A stretch of DNA of 64,000 nt from Myxococcales bacterium. GTDB taxonomy: Bacteria > Myxococcota_A > Polyangia > Polyangiales > Polyangiaceae. The DNA lies in NCBI GenBank assembly GCA_016794345.1, contig JAEUKE010000314.1, positions 124,001-188,000 on the forward strand, in the 5' to 3' direction. The notes under the pieces are model-generated. The model was not told the origin of the DNA. It saw nothing but the letters and a program-made list of their open reading frames with translations, and made no database searches. The position numbers were made by a program, and so were the translations under genes. Positions 15,820 through 23,859 of this stretch are shown here, piece by piece. Position 1 is the stretch's first letter. Each line of letters starts with the position of its first letter.

Positions 15820-17058
15820 ATGAGCGACAAGCAGTTCCCGGCCTACGTGGTCTGGGAGCTGACGCTCCGCTGCGATCACGCCTGCACCCACTGCGGGTCG
15901 CGGGCGTCCGCGGCGCGCCCCGACGAGCTGACGACCGAGGAGGCCCTCGACCTCGCCCGGCAGCTCGCCGACATGGGCACGCGCGAGGTGGTCCTCATCG
16001 GGGGCGAGGCCTACCTGCACGACGGCTTCCTCGAGGTGGCCCGAGCGCTCTCTCTCTCCGGCGTCAGGCCCGGGCTCACGACCGGCGGTCGCGGCGTCAC
16101 GGCCGAGCTCGCCCGCGCCATGAAGGAGGCCGGCATCGCCCAGGCGAGCGTGAGCATCGACGGGCTCGAGCCCGCCCACGACCGCATGCGGAACCTCAAG
16201 GGCAGCTTCGCGTCCGCGACCGCCGCGCTCGGGCACCTGAAGGCGGCGGGGATCCGCATCACCGCCAACACGAACCTGAACCGCTCCAACAAAGACGACC
16301 TCGAGGGCCTCTACGAGCACCTGAAGGCGCAGGGCATCGTCGGCTGGCAGATCCAGATCACGACGCCCCTCGGCCGCGCCGCGGACCGCACGGCGATGAT
16401 CCTGCAGCCCTGGGATCTCCTCGACGTGCTCCCGCGCATCGCGGCGCTGAAGGAGCGCGCCGCCGCGGACGGCATCCGCATCCTGCCGGGCAACAACCTC
16501 GGGTACTTCGGCCCCGAGGAGACGCTGCTGCGCTCGGCGGACCCGGCGACGCAGCGCGACCATTGGGCGGGCTGTCAGGCCGGTCGCTTCGTCATGGGCA
16601 TCGAGTCCGACGGGGCGATCAAGGGCTGCCCGTCGCTCCAGACCTCGGCGTACGTCGGGGGCCGCGTGCGGGAACGTTCGGTCGAGTCCATCTGGAAGGA
16701 GGCGCCTGAGCTCGCCTTCACGCGGGGGCGAACCGTGGACGACCTCTGGGGCTTCTGCCGCGCGTGCCCGTTCGGCTCGGTCTGCCTGGGGGGATGCAGC
16801 TTCACCGCGCACGCGATCTTCGGGCGCCCGGGGAACAATCCGCTCTGTCATTTTCGTGCCCGGGAGATGAAGAAGCAGGGCAAGCGCGAGCGGCTCGTGC
16901 CGCGTGAGCCTGCGCCCGGGCGGCCCTTCGACAACGGCCTCTGGGAGGTCGTGGAAGAGGCGTTCGACGCCCCCGACGAGGCGCTCGCGCTCCCGCCCGA
17001 GCGCCTCGTTCAGATCGACCGAAGACCCCGCAAAGAACCGCCGCTCTCGCTCGAATGA
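15820..17058 (+). CDS. Radical SAM/SPASM domain protein, possible peptide or protein maturase
   Basis: A 412-residue cytoplasmic radical SAM enzyme. The SAM cluster motif is C18-x3-C22-x2-C25 (CDHACTHC), followed by the GGE-type motif at 60-63 (IGGEAYLH) and the TIM-barrel core. The C-terminal SPASM-type region supplies more Fe-S ligands: C252, C270, C313, C316, C322, C326 and C343 (CRACPFGSVCLGGC). This domain set is typical of enzymes that modify ribosomal peptides or proteins and of some quinone-cofactor enzymes. It also resembles the heme-pathway-associated AhbD/PqqE group, so hemL next door might matter. Forty bases downstream is a gene for a lipoprotein with a zinc-ribbon N-terminus, the best substrate candidate. 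The start is the first ATG before the conserved N-terminus; the substrate is unproven. Confidence 0.88.
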   Translation: MSDKQFPAYVVWELTLRCDHACTHCGSRASAARPDELTTEEALDLARQLADMGTREVVLIGGEAYLHDGFLEVARALSLSGVRPGLTTGGRGVTAELARAMKEAGIAQASVSIDGLEPAHDRMRNLKGSFASATAALGHLKAAGIRITANTNLNRSNKDDLEGLYEHLKAQGIVGWQIQITTPLGRAADRTAMILQPWDLLDVLPRIAALKERAAADGIRILPGNNLGYFGPEETLLRSADPATQRDHWAGCQAGRFVMGIESDGAIKGCPSLQTSAYVGGRVRERSVESIWKEAPELAFTRGRTVDDLWGFCRACPFGSVCLGGCSFTAHAIFGRPGNNPLCHFRAREMKKQGKRERLVPREPAPGRPFDNGLWEVVEEAFDAPDEALALPPERLVQIDRRPRKEPPLSLE

Positions 17059-17098
17059 CGAGCTCGTGAATGACAAATCCGTAAGGGAGGAAACGTCG

Positions 17099-18124
17099 AT
17101 GCTCTTGGCTTGTTCGTCTTGTCCTGGCCTCGTTCCACCGTCGCTCGACGTCTGTCCGCACTGCGGGGCGGCGAGGAGACGCGAGGCCTCTGCCGCCGGC
17201 GCGCTCAAGCGGCTCGCCGCGGTCGCGACCGGCGGGGTCGCGATGATGTCGCTCATGGCCTGTTACGGTTACATCGACGACGGCTACTACCCGCCCGAGG
17301 AGTGCTCGTCGGACGCGGACTGTCCGAGCGGCCAGACTTGCGACACGTGGACGGGGTCGTGCCAGTCGCCGACGACGAGCACGGGGACGGGCTTCGAGGC
17401 CGACTGCCAGGATCAGCAGGACGATGACTACGACGGCCTGACCGACTGCGAGGACGCAGACTGCGCCATGGCGGAGGCCTGTTTGAGCCCCGAGATCTGC
17501 CAGAACGGGGCTGACGACGATCAGGACGGCTACCTGGACTGCGAAGACTCGGACTGCCCGCCTTGTCCGGCGACCGAGACCTGGTGCGGCAACCTCGTCG
17601 ACGACGACCTCGACGGCTTGCTCGACTGCGACGACCCCGACTGCGCGGCCGAGTGCGGTGTGGTGGAGTGCGGCGACGGCGCGATGACGGGCGCGGAGGA
17701 GTGCGACGACGGCGGCCTGGAGGACGGCGACGGATGCTCGGCCCAATGTACGATCGAGCTCGACGTCTTCTGCGCCACGCTCTCGCCCCTCGTGCTCGGA
17801 TCGTCGACGGGGGATAACACGACGGGGACAAACGGGCTGGACGCGGGTTGCGTGCCGGCGGGCGGCCGTGAGGTCGCGTATGACTTCACCGCGCTGGAGG
17901 CTGGCACGCTGACGGTGGCCGTGGGGTCCACCCTCGCCATCGGGCTCTACGTGCTCGATGGTTGCGGCGAGGCGGCGGCGGAGCTCGCGTGCTCCGCGAG
18001 CGGCGGCGAGATCAGCGTGCCGCTCGAGGCGGGGGCCGGGGTGACCGTCGTGGTGGACGGCACGACCGCCGACGCCTCCGGGGATTTCATCCTCGACGCC
18101 AGCTTCACCCCGAGCGGGACGTGA
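17099..18124 (+). CDS. Lipoprotein with N-terminal zinc-ribbon leader and Asp/Cys-rich repeats, partner of the radical SAM gene
   Basis: A 341-residue product not matched to a named family. Residues 5-22 form a CxxC...CxxC ribbon (CSSC and CPHC). A basic stretch and a hydrophobic helix (about 36-54) end at LMAC55, which looks like a lipobox, so the zinc ribbon would form an unusually long cytoplasmic leader. After it come three repeats of the type C-x-n-DDD-x-DG-x2-DC-x-D-x-DC (about 102-215), which look like calcium-binding loops, one DUF4215-like unit (CGDGAMTGAEECDDGG) and a beta-rich C-terminal domain. The ATG at 17099 is fixed by a strong GGGAGG eight bases upstream. It follows the radical SAM gene by 40 bases and ends at a hairpin, so the pair is probably one transcript. 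Confidence 0.82.
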   Translation: MLLACSSCPGLVPPSLDVCPHCGAARRREASAAGALKRLAAVATGGVAMMSLMACYGYIDDGYYPPEECSSDADCPSGQTCDTWTGSCQSPTTSTGTGFEADCQDQQDDDYDGLTDCEDADCAMAEACLSPEICQNGADDDQDGYLDCEDSDCPPCPATETWCGNLVDDDLDGLLDCDDPDCAAECGVVECGDGAMTGAEECDDGGLEDGDGCSAQCTIELDVFCATLSPLVLGSSTGDNTTGTNGLDAGCVPAGGREVAYDFTALEAGTLTVAVGSTLAIGLYVLDGCGEAAAELACSASGGEISVPLEAGAGVTVVVDGTTADASGDFILDASFTPSGT

Positions 18125-18154
18125 CCTGACGTTTGGTCGACGGTCCGCCCCGCT

Positions 18155-18182
18155 GCTGCCCCGCCCCTTGGTGCGGGGCGGC
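18155..18182 (+). terminator. Hairpin terminator candidate after the radical SAM/zinc-ribbon operon
   Basis: GCTGCCCCGC at 18155-18164, an 8-base loop and GCGGGGCGGC at 18173-18182 give a 10-bp GC-rich stem with a single T-G wobble, 30 bases after the stop codon. There is no T-run, as is common in high-GC genomes, so the assignment rests on stem strength and position. Confidence 0.55.
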
Positions 18183-18216
18183 ACGCGCGGCCGTCCGCTG
18201 CTAGCATCCGGCGCAC

Positions 18217-19185
18217 GTGCACCTGTCCGACCTGCCCCCGAGCCGAGGCAAGCGACCCAAGATCGAGCTCCGCCGCTTCGCCGGCCCCGCCGCTCACATG
18301 GAGCACCTGGGCCATGCGCGCGTCGCGCACCTGACGGACCTGCACTTCGGTCGCGTCACACCCCTCAGCGTCCAGCACGCGGCGGTCGAGCTCACGAACC
18401 AGGCACAGCCGGACCTCGTCGTGATCACGGGGGATCTCGTCTGTCACAGCCAGCTCTACCTGGACGAGCTCATCGCCACCTTGAAGGGCATCGAGGCGCC
18501 TGTCATCGCGGTGCTCGGCAACCACGACTACTGGTCGGGCGCGAACGAGGTCGCCTGGGCGCTCGATCAGGCCGGCGCTCTCTTGCTCCAGAACCAGAGC
18601 ACCGTCATCTCGGTCCGCGGCGAGAAGCTCCAGATCGTCGGGCTGGATGACCCCTACACCGGGCACGCCGATCGCGCGAAGGCGACGAAGGGCCTCCGGC
18701 GCGACATCGCGACGATCGGGCTCTCGCACGTCGCCGAGGAGGCGGACGGCCTCTGGGCCGCCGGGGTGCCGCTGGTCCTCTCGGGCCACACCCACGCCGG
18801 GCAGGTGACCTTCGCGCGGCTGCACGAGCTCACGCTGGGCCGGCTCGCCGGGCACCGATACGTGCACGGCCTCTACGGCACTCGCCGCCCGGCGCCGGAG
18901 GGGCCGGGCGGCGCGGTCTACGTGAGCGCGGGCATCGGCGCCTCGGTGATGCCCTTGCGGATCGGCGACCGCGGCCGGCGCGAGGTCGCCGTCTTCGAGC
19001 TCGGTCGCGACGTGCAGGCGTTCGAGGAGCACCACGACGAGCAGCGGCCGCTCAGCGGCCGCAAGCCGAGCCAGACGGTGGTCGACAAGCGCAAGGCCGC
19101 GGTCGCGCTCAAGATGTACAAGCGCGAGCTCCGCGAGGCGCGCGCGGCACTGAAGAACGGTGGGGCGAAGGACAAAGCACCCTGA
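18217..19185 (+). CDS. Calcineurin-like metallophosphoesterase
   Basis: A 322-residue metal-dependent phosphoesterase with all family motifs: DLHFG (about 41-45), VITGDLVCH, GNHDYW and SGHTHAGQ. The layout is like YkuE/YaeI-type phosphodiesterases, which often act on membrane lipids, but there is no obvious signal peptide or TM helix here. The C-terminal 70 residues are a charged helix rich in Lys and Arg (KRKAAVALKMYKRELREARA) and are an extension beyond the catalytic domain. The GTG at 18217 is chosen because the family needs about 35 residues before the first motif; an ATG at 18298 would cut into that. The substrate is unknown. Confidence 0.88.
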   Translation: MHLSDLPPSRGKRPKIELRRFAGPAAHMEHLGHARVAHLTDLHFGRVTPLSVQHAAVELTNQAQPDLVVITGDLVCHSQLYLDELIATLKGIEAPVIAVLGNHDYWSGANEVAWALDQAGALLLQNQSTVISVRGEKLQIVGLDDPYTGHADRAKATKGLRRDIATIGLSHVAEEADGLWAAGVPLVLSGHTHAGQVTFARLHELTLGRLAGHRYVHGLYGTRRPAPEGPGGAVYVSAGIGASVMPLRIGDRGRREVAVFELGRDVQAFEEHHDEQRPLSGRKPSQTVVDKRKAAVALKMYKRELREARAALKNGGAKDKAP

Positions 19186-19276
19186 GCGCGCGAGCGGCCG
19201 CTGCGCGGCGCTACAGAGCCGTGTAACGTCTTGGTGAAGCGCGCTCGTTTGGTGTACCACCGAGCGCGAGAGCGCC

Positions 19277-20623
19277 ATGTCCAAGAAACCCCCCGTCCTG
19301 CCCGGCTCGACGCTCCCGGAGGAGTCCCCGGTGGACCGCGCCCTGCAGCTCGCCCTCGCGGGAGAGCGCGACGCAGCCCTCAGGTGGGCCGCTGCGGTCA
19401 TCAAGGACGACCCGGGCATGCCGACCGCTCTCTGCGTCACGGCCCGGCTGCTCGGGGAGGGCGGGCGCGAGGAGGCGGCTCGCGAGGCGTGCACCGTCGC
19501 GACGCGGCGAGCGATCGACGTGGAGAACCTGCCGCTCGCCGTGGTCGCCGCGCGCGAGGCGGCCCGCTTCGGGGCGGAGGTGGGGCCGCTCCTCGACGAG
19601 ATCGCCGAGGCGTTCTGCAAGGACTCGCCGCGTCACGGCAGCGGCGCCGCCCCGCCGGTCCCGCTCCCGCCCGCCGCGAACTTCAGCCCGCTGCCCTCCG
19701 TGCTCACGGGCGCGCTCCTGAACAACAAGGCCTGCGAGCTCATCCACCAGGCGACGAAGGCCCTCGCGGACGCGAAGCGCCCGCTCATCGGCAAGGTGCC
19801 GCTCTTCTCGGCCCTCGACAAAGGCGGGCTGCGCGATCTGCTCGAGGCGCTCGTGCCCGAGTGGATCCTCTCCGGCCAGACCGTGATCGAGCAGGGCACG
19901 CCGGGGCGCGACGCCTATTGGGTGGCGCGCGGCGAGCTCGAGGCGAGGCGGCTCACGAAGACGGGCGAGACGATCACGCTCGCGCGGCTCCGCGGCGGAT
20001 CCATCTTCGGCGAGATGGCGCTGCTCTCGCGGGCGCCTCGCGCGGGGACCGTCCTCACGCTCCGGCCGACCATCGTGGTCCGCATCGACAAACAGAAGCT
20101 CGACCGGGTCGCGCAATCCCACCCCGAGATCGCGACCGAGCTCGGCCTGCACTGCCGTGACCGCATGGTCCAGAACCTGCTCCGGACCAGCGACGTCTTG
20201 CGGGTCGTGCCCGAGCAGAGCCTGGGCGCGCTCGTCGAGCGCTTCCAGATCGTCTGCTTCGAGCAGCATGACAAGCTCGTCATGCAGGACGAGTTCCCGA
20301 CCGGCATCTTCCTCATCGCCTCGGGCGAGGTCGCGGTCGTCAGGCGGGAAGGGGACGGCGGCCCGCTGGTCATCAAGACGCTCGCCCCCGGCGACGTGGT
20401 GGGGGAGGTGGCGGCGCTGCTCCGCCGGAAGACGAGCGCGGACGTGGTCGCCGTGCACCCGACGGTGACGCTCTTCTTGCCGACGCAGCAGCTGCTCGAT
20501 CTGGTCCGGACGAACCCGGCCGTGCTGGCGGAGCTCTACCTGCTGGCCGTGCAGCGCGACGAGGAGACGTCCGCCATCCTCGACGAAGAGGCGAGCGCGG
20601 CCGAAGACTTCGACCTGCTCTGA
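19277..20623 (+). CDS. Protein with two cyclic-nucleotide-binding domains
   Basis: 448 residues. The first ~115 form a TPR-like helical region (RDAALRWAAAVIKDDPG...ALCVTARLLGEGG). Two CRP-type beta-roll domains follow, at about 170-290 (GSIFGEMALLSRAPRAGTV, close to the cNMP phosphate-binding cassette) and 310-425 (GDVVGEVAALLRRKTSADV, more degenerate). There is no DNA-binding helix-turn-helix, kinase or channel, so it is probably a cytoplasmic regulator or scaffold. The first domain keeps the Glu and Arg used for cAMP binding; the second probably does not bind. The gene is convergent with the receiver-DUF4388 gene with a 19-base gap. Confidence 0.85.
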   Translation: MSKKPPVLPGSTLPEESPVDRALQLALAGERDAALRWAAAVIKDDPGMPTALCVTARLLGEGGREEAAREACTVATRRAIDVENLPLAVVAAREAARFGAEVGPLLDEIAEAFCKDSPRHGSGAAPPVPLPPAANFSPLPSVLTGALLNNKACELIHQATKALADAKRPLIGKVPLFSALDKGGLRDLLEALVPEWILSGQTVIEQGTPGRDAYWVARGELEARRLTKTGETITLARLRGGSIFGEMALLSRAPRAGTVLTLRPTIVVRIDKQKLDRVAQSHPEIATELGLHCRDRMVQNLLRTSDVLRVVPEQSLGALVERFQIVCFEQHDKLVMQDEFPTGIFLIASGEVAVVRREGDGGPLVIKTLAPGDVVGEVAALLRRKTSADVVAVHPTVTLFLPTQQLLDLVRTNPAVLAELYLLAVQRDEETSAILDEEASAAEDFDLL

Positions 20624-20642
20624 CCTCGCTCTGATCGTCGCG

Positions 20643-21980
20643 TCAGACCGTCCGGCTCGTGATCGGCCCGGGCGTGAGGCTGCGCCGCTGGCGCTCGCAC
20701 CGGAGGAGGTTGCCCGCCTCGTCGAGCTGGATGTCGGCGGCGAAACGCATCACCTCCAGCTTGACGGCGCCGAGCCGGCCGACGTCTTTCGAGGCGACGA
20801 GCGCGACGAACGCGTCCGGGCAGCCGGTTGCCGCGAGGACATGGAGGTTCTTCTGACCCGAGACCACGACGTCGGTCGGCCGCTCGGTCTCGGCCAGCAT
20901 GCCCATGATCTGCACCTGGGCACGGATCACGTCGAAGTCGAGGCCCTCTCCGGCCCGCGCGATCGTCTCCCCGGTCGGTCCGTACACGACCGCGAGCGCC
21001 TCGGCTCCGGACTTCCGCAGCTCCTCCCCGATGAGGTGGGCCGCGAGGTTGCAGCCGCCGCAACGTCGCTTGAGCTCGCAGCCGCTGCTCGCCGCCTGCT
21101 GGTCGAGCACCGGCAACGAGCGCACTTGCGGGAAGCTCTTCTTCGTCTCGGGTGGCAAGAGCTCGACGAGCGAGAAACGCGGGCCGGTCCACCCGTCCTT
21201 GCGGGAGATGGGCGCGAACACGACCTCGGGCTCGTGCAGGAACAGGATCGCGCGGATGACGCTCTGCAGGTGGCGGCGCGCCGCGTGTGTCACCTGCTCG
21301 CGTGAGGCGAGACCCCAGCCGATCACGACCTCGAGCGCGTTTCGGCCGGTCTGCTTGGCCTCTTGTGTGATCTCGCGGGCCAGACCCGCGTCGAGCGCCA
21401 CGGCGTCTCTGAGGATCGACTGCAGCGAGACGGTCTGGCTCGAGAGCATCGCCCAGACGATCTGGCCGCGCTCGAACCAGATCCGTCCGACGCTCTCTCC
21501 TTCGCAGACGACCACCTCGCCGTTTGCGCCGCGTGACGCGCGAACGAGCGCGTCGCGCACGCCGACGTGCAGGGGCGGCGAAGCCGCCAGCATCCGCGCG
21601 CTCCACCCCACCCGGGCGACGAGCTCACCCGCTGCGAGCGGCTTCGTGATGCAGTCGTCCGCGCCCGCGGCGATGGCCCGGGAGACGGCGTCTGGCCGGC
21701 CCCCCGGGACCATGGCGACGACGTGCGCCTTGAGCTCGGGCGGGATCCCACATCGGACCGAGCGATCCTCGTCTCCGCAGAAGCCCCAGTCGACGACGAG
21801 GACCACGGGGCCGCGCCGTCCCTCGAGCGAGCTGCGGGCGACGATTCGATCATTGGCCGTGTGGACGGTGTACCCGGCTTCGGTGAGCGCTCGCGCGGCG
21901 ACGCGGGTCACCGCCACGTCGACGTCCGCCACCACGACCTCCACCCCGATCGGGCCCGTGGGCCCAGCTTCCAAGACCAT
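20643..21980 (-). CDS. Receiver-DUF4388 signalling protein with C-terminal roadblock-like region
   Basis: 445 residues. A receiver domain (about 13-130) keeps its phospho-Asp D64 (LVVDWGF) and K113 (ITKPL). A DUF4388/PATAN-type domain follows (about 138-255: GRIWFERGQIVWAMLSSQT). A Cys cluster C301-x5-C307-x2-C310 comes next, then a roadblock/LC7-like region from about 315 (ALAVVYGPTGETIARAGEG). DUF4388 proteins are abundant in myxobacteria and are often linked to gliding and GTPase switches, as are roadblock domains. The start is the ATG at 21980 with GGGAGC upstream. A role in a MglA-like polarity or motility circuit is an inference from the domains. Confidence 0.82.
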   Translation of the reverse strand: MVLEAGPTGPIGVEVVVADVDVAVTRVAARALTEAGYTVHTANDRIVARSSLEGRRGPVVLVVDWGFCGDEDRSVRCGIPPELKAHVVAMVPGGRPDAVSRAIAAGADDCITKPLAAGELVARVGWSARMLAASPPLHVGVRDALVRASRGANGEVVVCEGESVGRIWFERGQIVWAMLSSQTVSLQSILRDAVALDAGLAREITQEAKQTGRNALEVVIGWGLASREQVTHAARRHLQSVIRAILFLHEPEVVFAPISRKDGWTGPRFSLVELLPPETKKSFPQVRSLPVLDQQAASSGCELKRRCGGCNLAAHLIGEELRKSGAEALAVVYGPTGETIARAGEGLDFDVIRAQVQIMGMLAETERPTDVVVSGQKNLHVLAATGCPDAFVALVASKDVGRLGAVKLEVMRFAADIQLDEAGNLLRCERQRRSLTPGPITSRTV

Positions 21981-22036
21981 CGTTCGCGCTCCCGCCGCTC
22001 CGTGAGCTACGGCTCGAACCGAACGACCTGAAGACG

Positions 22037-22061
22037 GGGCGCGCGGGATTCCGTCGCGCCC
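22037..22061 (-). terminator. Hairpin after the DUF2267 gene
   Basis: GGGCGCG at 22037-22043 pairs with CGCGCCC at 22055-22061, giving a 7-bp stem in the 109-bp gap downstream of the minus-strand DUF2267 gene. It is a likely terminator for that gene; there is no T-run. Confidence 0.4.
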
Positions 22062-22089
22062 GGCGGTCGCGACGCCGCTGGCCTGTGTC

Positions 22090-22725
22090 TCAGCCCTCGG
22101 AGAGGGGGCGCTTCGGCCCGGGGCTCCCCTCCGCGAGGGTCTCGTGGGCTTGCTCCTGCGTGGTCCCGCTCGCGCTCGACAGCTTGCGCTCCGCGTGGGG
22201 GTTCGGGTTGCCCGAAGCGTGGGTGTGGGGGAGACCCGCTCGGGCCTCGCTGATCGGATGGGCGCTCCCGGGCTTGCCGGTCGCCAGCGTCGGGCGAGGC
22301 GGGTGCCGCCGGGTCCGCTCGAGCCGAGCGGGTTGTCCTTCCGACGTGCTGCGGGTCAGGAGCGAGGCGATGTCACGCGGGAGGTCTGCCTTCAGGCGGA
22401 GCTGCGCCTCGCCCGGGAGGCGCGCCGCGATCGCGCTCAGGACCGCGGTCACGTGCTCGAGCGCGATGGATTTCGGGACGTTCTCCCGCCAGGCGACCCC
22501 CGCCACGAGCGACTCGACGTCGCCATGAGGGTCGCGGCCGACGCCCACGAGGAGCAGCTGCGCGAGCCCGGGCGGCAGCGCCGAGGCGACGGCGTGCGCT
22601 TCGTCGGTCGTGATGAGCTCGCCGAGCGCATCGATCACGGCCTCGGTCACGCGGCCGGCTTGTGTTCCGTCGAGCCCGGTGTGGAGCGCGACGTCCTCTT
22701 CGATTGTCCCCGCTCGGTCCGCCAT
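22090..22725 (-). CDS. DUF2267 domain protein
   Basis: 211 residues. The first ~125 form a DUF2267 helical domain: LDGTQAGRVTEAVIDALGE, ALPPGLAQLLLVG, then VESLVAGVAWRENVPKSIAL and VLSAIAARLPGEA. The last 85 residues are Pro/Ser/Gly/His-rich and look disordered. DUF2267 proteins are small, often stress-associated, with no known activity. The ATG at 22725 gives a domain of normal length; the same frame is open for another 2 kb upstream, but that stretch reads as the antisense of other genes. The gene is divergent from the coiled-coil gene at 22809. Confidence 0.78.
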   Translation of the reverse strand: MADRAGTIEEDVALHTGLDGTQAGRVTEAVIDALGELITTDEAHAVASALPPGLAQLLLVGVGRDPHGDVESLVAGVAWRENVPKSIALEHVTAVLSAIAARLPGEAQLRLKADLPRDIASLLTRSTSEGQPARLERTRRHPPRPTLATGKPGSAHPISEARAGLPHTHASGNPNPHAERKLSSASGTTQEQAHETLAEGSPGPKRPLSEG

Positions 22726-22808
22726 GGCCGCCTGGCTCGCAACGCCTGTACCAATCCCCTCGGGCCTCGCCTCGACCTCGCGCACGGCGCTTGCAGAGCG
22801 GCCGGCCC

Positions 22809-23216
22809 ATGAGCCAGAGCTTTCGAGCGGCAGAGGAAGAGGCGCGCGCCCGCCATGACGAGATCCGCGCGAACGTGGAGCGCGTGCGCGAGCTGGCCCG
22901 ACGAACGAGCGCCGGAGAGGGCAGCGCCGCGATGGCGCTCGCCGACGCCATGACCGCGCTCGCGCTGCAGGTCCGTCGGAGCGTCGCCGACGAGCGAAGC
23001 TCGCTCCGCCCGCACCTCGACCGCATGCGAGGTGCCGAGCAGCGGAAGGACCGACTCGAGCGCGACCTACAGGCCGAGATCGAAGCGATCTGGAACGTGG
23101 ACTACTACGGCTCGCACCTCGCCATGGCGGCGGACGCGGAGGACATCGCGAGCGGGGTCCTCGCGGCGCTCCGCGACGAGGACCAGCTCCTCGCGTCCTC
23201 GCGAGAGGAAAGCTGA
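22809..23216 (+). CDS. Helical coiled-coil protein, function unknown
   Basis: 135 residues, almost entirely predicted helix with heptad-like Glu/Arg patterns (ARARHDEIRANVERVRELAR and RKDRLERDLQAEIEAIW). There is no signal peptide and no TM segment, so it is probably cytoplasmic. The ATG at 22809 is the start that leaves an open frame with coherent composition; the upstream in-frame region is Pro/Arg-rich and is antisense to the DUF2267 gene. I do not recognise the family. It shares a short divergent promoter region with the DUF2267 gene. Confidence 0.65.
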   Translation: MSQSFRAAEEEARARHDEIRANVERVRELARRTSAGEGSAAMALADAMTALALQVRRSVADERSSLRPHLDRMRGAEQRKDRLERDLQAEIEAIWNVDYYGSHLAMAADAEDIASGVLAALRDEDQLLASSREES

Positions 23217-23310
23217 GCGCAGGGTGAGCACGACGGCTGCAAGCGTTGCGTGGAGCGGCGAGCCGGCGGAGGAGACCACGCGTGGCACGTCTTCTGCTTC
23301 GGAGCGCACC

Positions 23311-23850
23311 ATGTCGTTCCTTTCTCGGCGCCGGTTCATGGAGCTTGGTTGGGTCGGGATGACGGCGGCGCTGCTCCCGCGAGAGCTCTCCGCGGAGGAG
23401 GCGCCGATCGATGCGTTCCTCGGGACCTACCGCCACGCCGGTGGACAGAAGGAGCGAGAGGCGCGCGACAAGGCCATCGAAGACGTCGTGGCCGACATGA
23501 GCTTCATCTCCCGCGGGATCGCGCGCGACAAGCTCAAGCAGTCGAACCCGATCGCGACCAAGCTGGAGCTGTCCGCGGACGCGAAGGACCTGACCGTCAC
23601 GATGGATACGCGGACCTACAAGGGGCCCCTCGACGGCTCGCCGGTGAAGGTGAAGACAATCCTCGGCGACGAGATGGACATGCGCTTCAAGCTCAAGAAG
23701 CGCGCCCTCGATCAGGTGTTCTCCGCGGAGGACAAGTCGCGGCTCAACGCGTACCGGTTCGACGGCGACAAGCTCGTCGTGAACGTGCGCGTGCACGCGT
23801 CGGCCCTCCCGAAGGACCTCGTCTACAAGATGACGTACGAGAGGGTGTAG
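23311..23850 (+). CDS. Exported protein with Tat-like signal, function unknown
   Basis: 179 residues. The N-terminus MSFLSRRRFMELGWVG followed by a short hydrophobic stretch and LSAEEAPIDAF looks like a Tat signal peptide (SRRRFM) with cleavage near residue 28. The mature part is beta-rich and basic (SADAKDLTVTMDTRTYKG, LKKRALDQVFSAEDKSRL), resembling small lipocalin-like or YceI-like periplasmic domains, but no family is clearly matched. The ATG at 23311 has GGAG six bases upstream. It ends nine bases before the next gene and may be co-transcribed with it. Confidence 0.7.
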   Translation: MSFLSRRRFMELGWVGMTAALLPRELSAEEAPIDAFLGTYRHAGGQKEREARDKAIEDVVADMSFISRGIARDKLKQSNPIATKLELSADAKDLTVTMDTRTYKGPLDGSPVKVKTILGDEMDMRFKLKKRALDQVFSAEDKSRLNAYRFDGDKLVVNVRVHASALPKDLVYKMTYERV

Positions 23851-23859
23851 CCTCGCCGC

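Noticed and set aside
23283..23298. TGGCACG-N4-CTGC, a near match to a sigma-54 promoter with correct GG-GC spacing
   Set aside because: It is only 12 bases from the ATG of the Tat-signal gene, which would put the transcription start at the start codon and exclude the visible GGAG ribosome-binding site. One of the conserved bases also differs.
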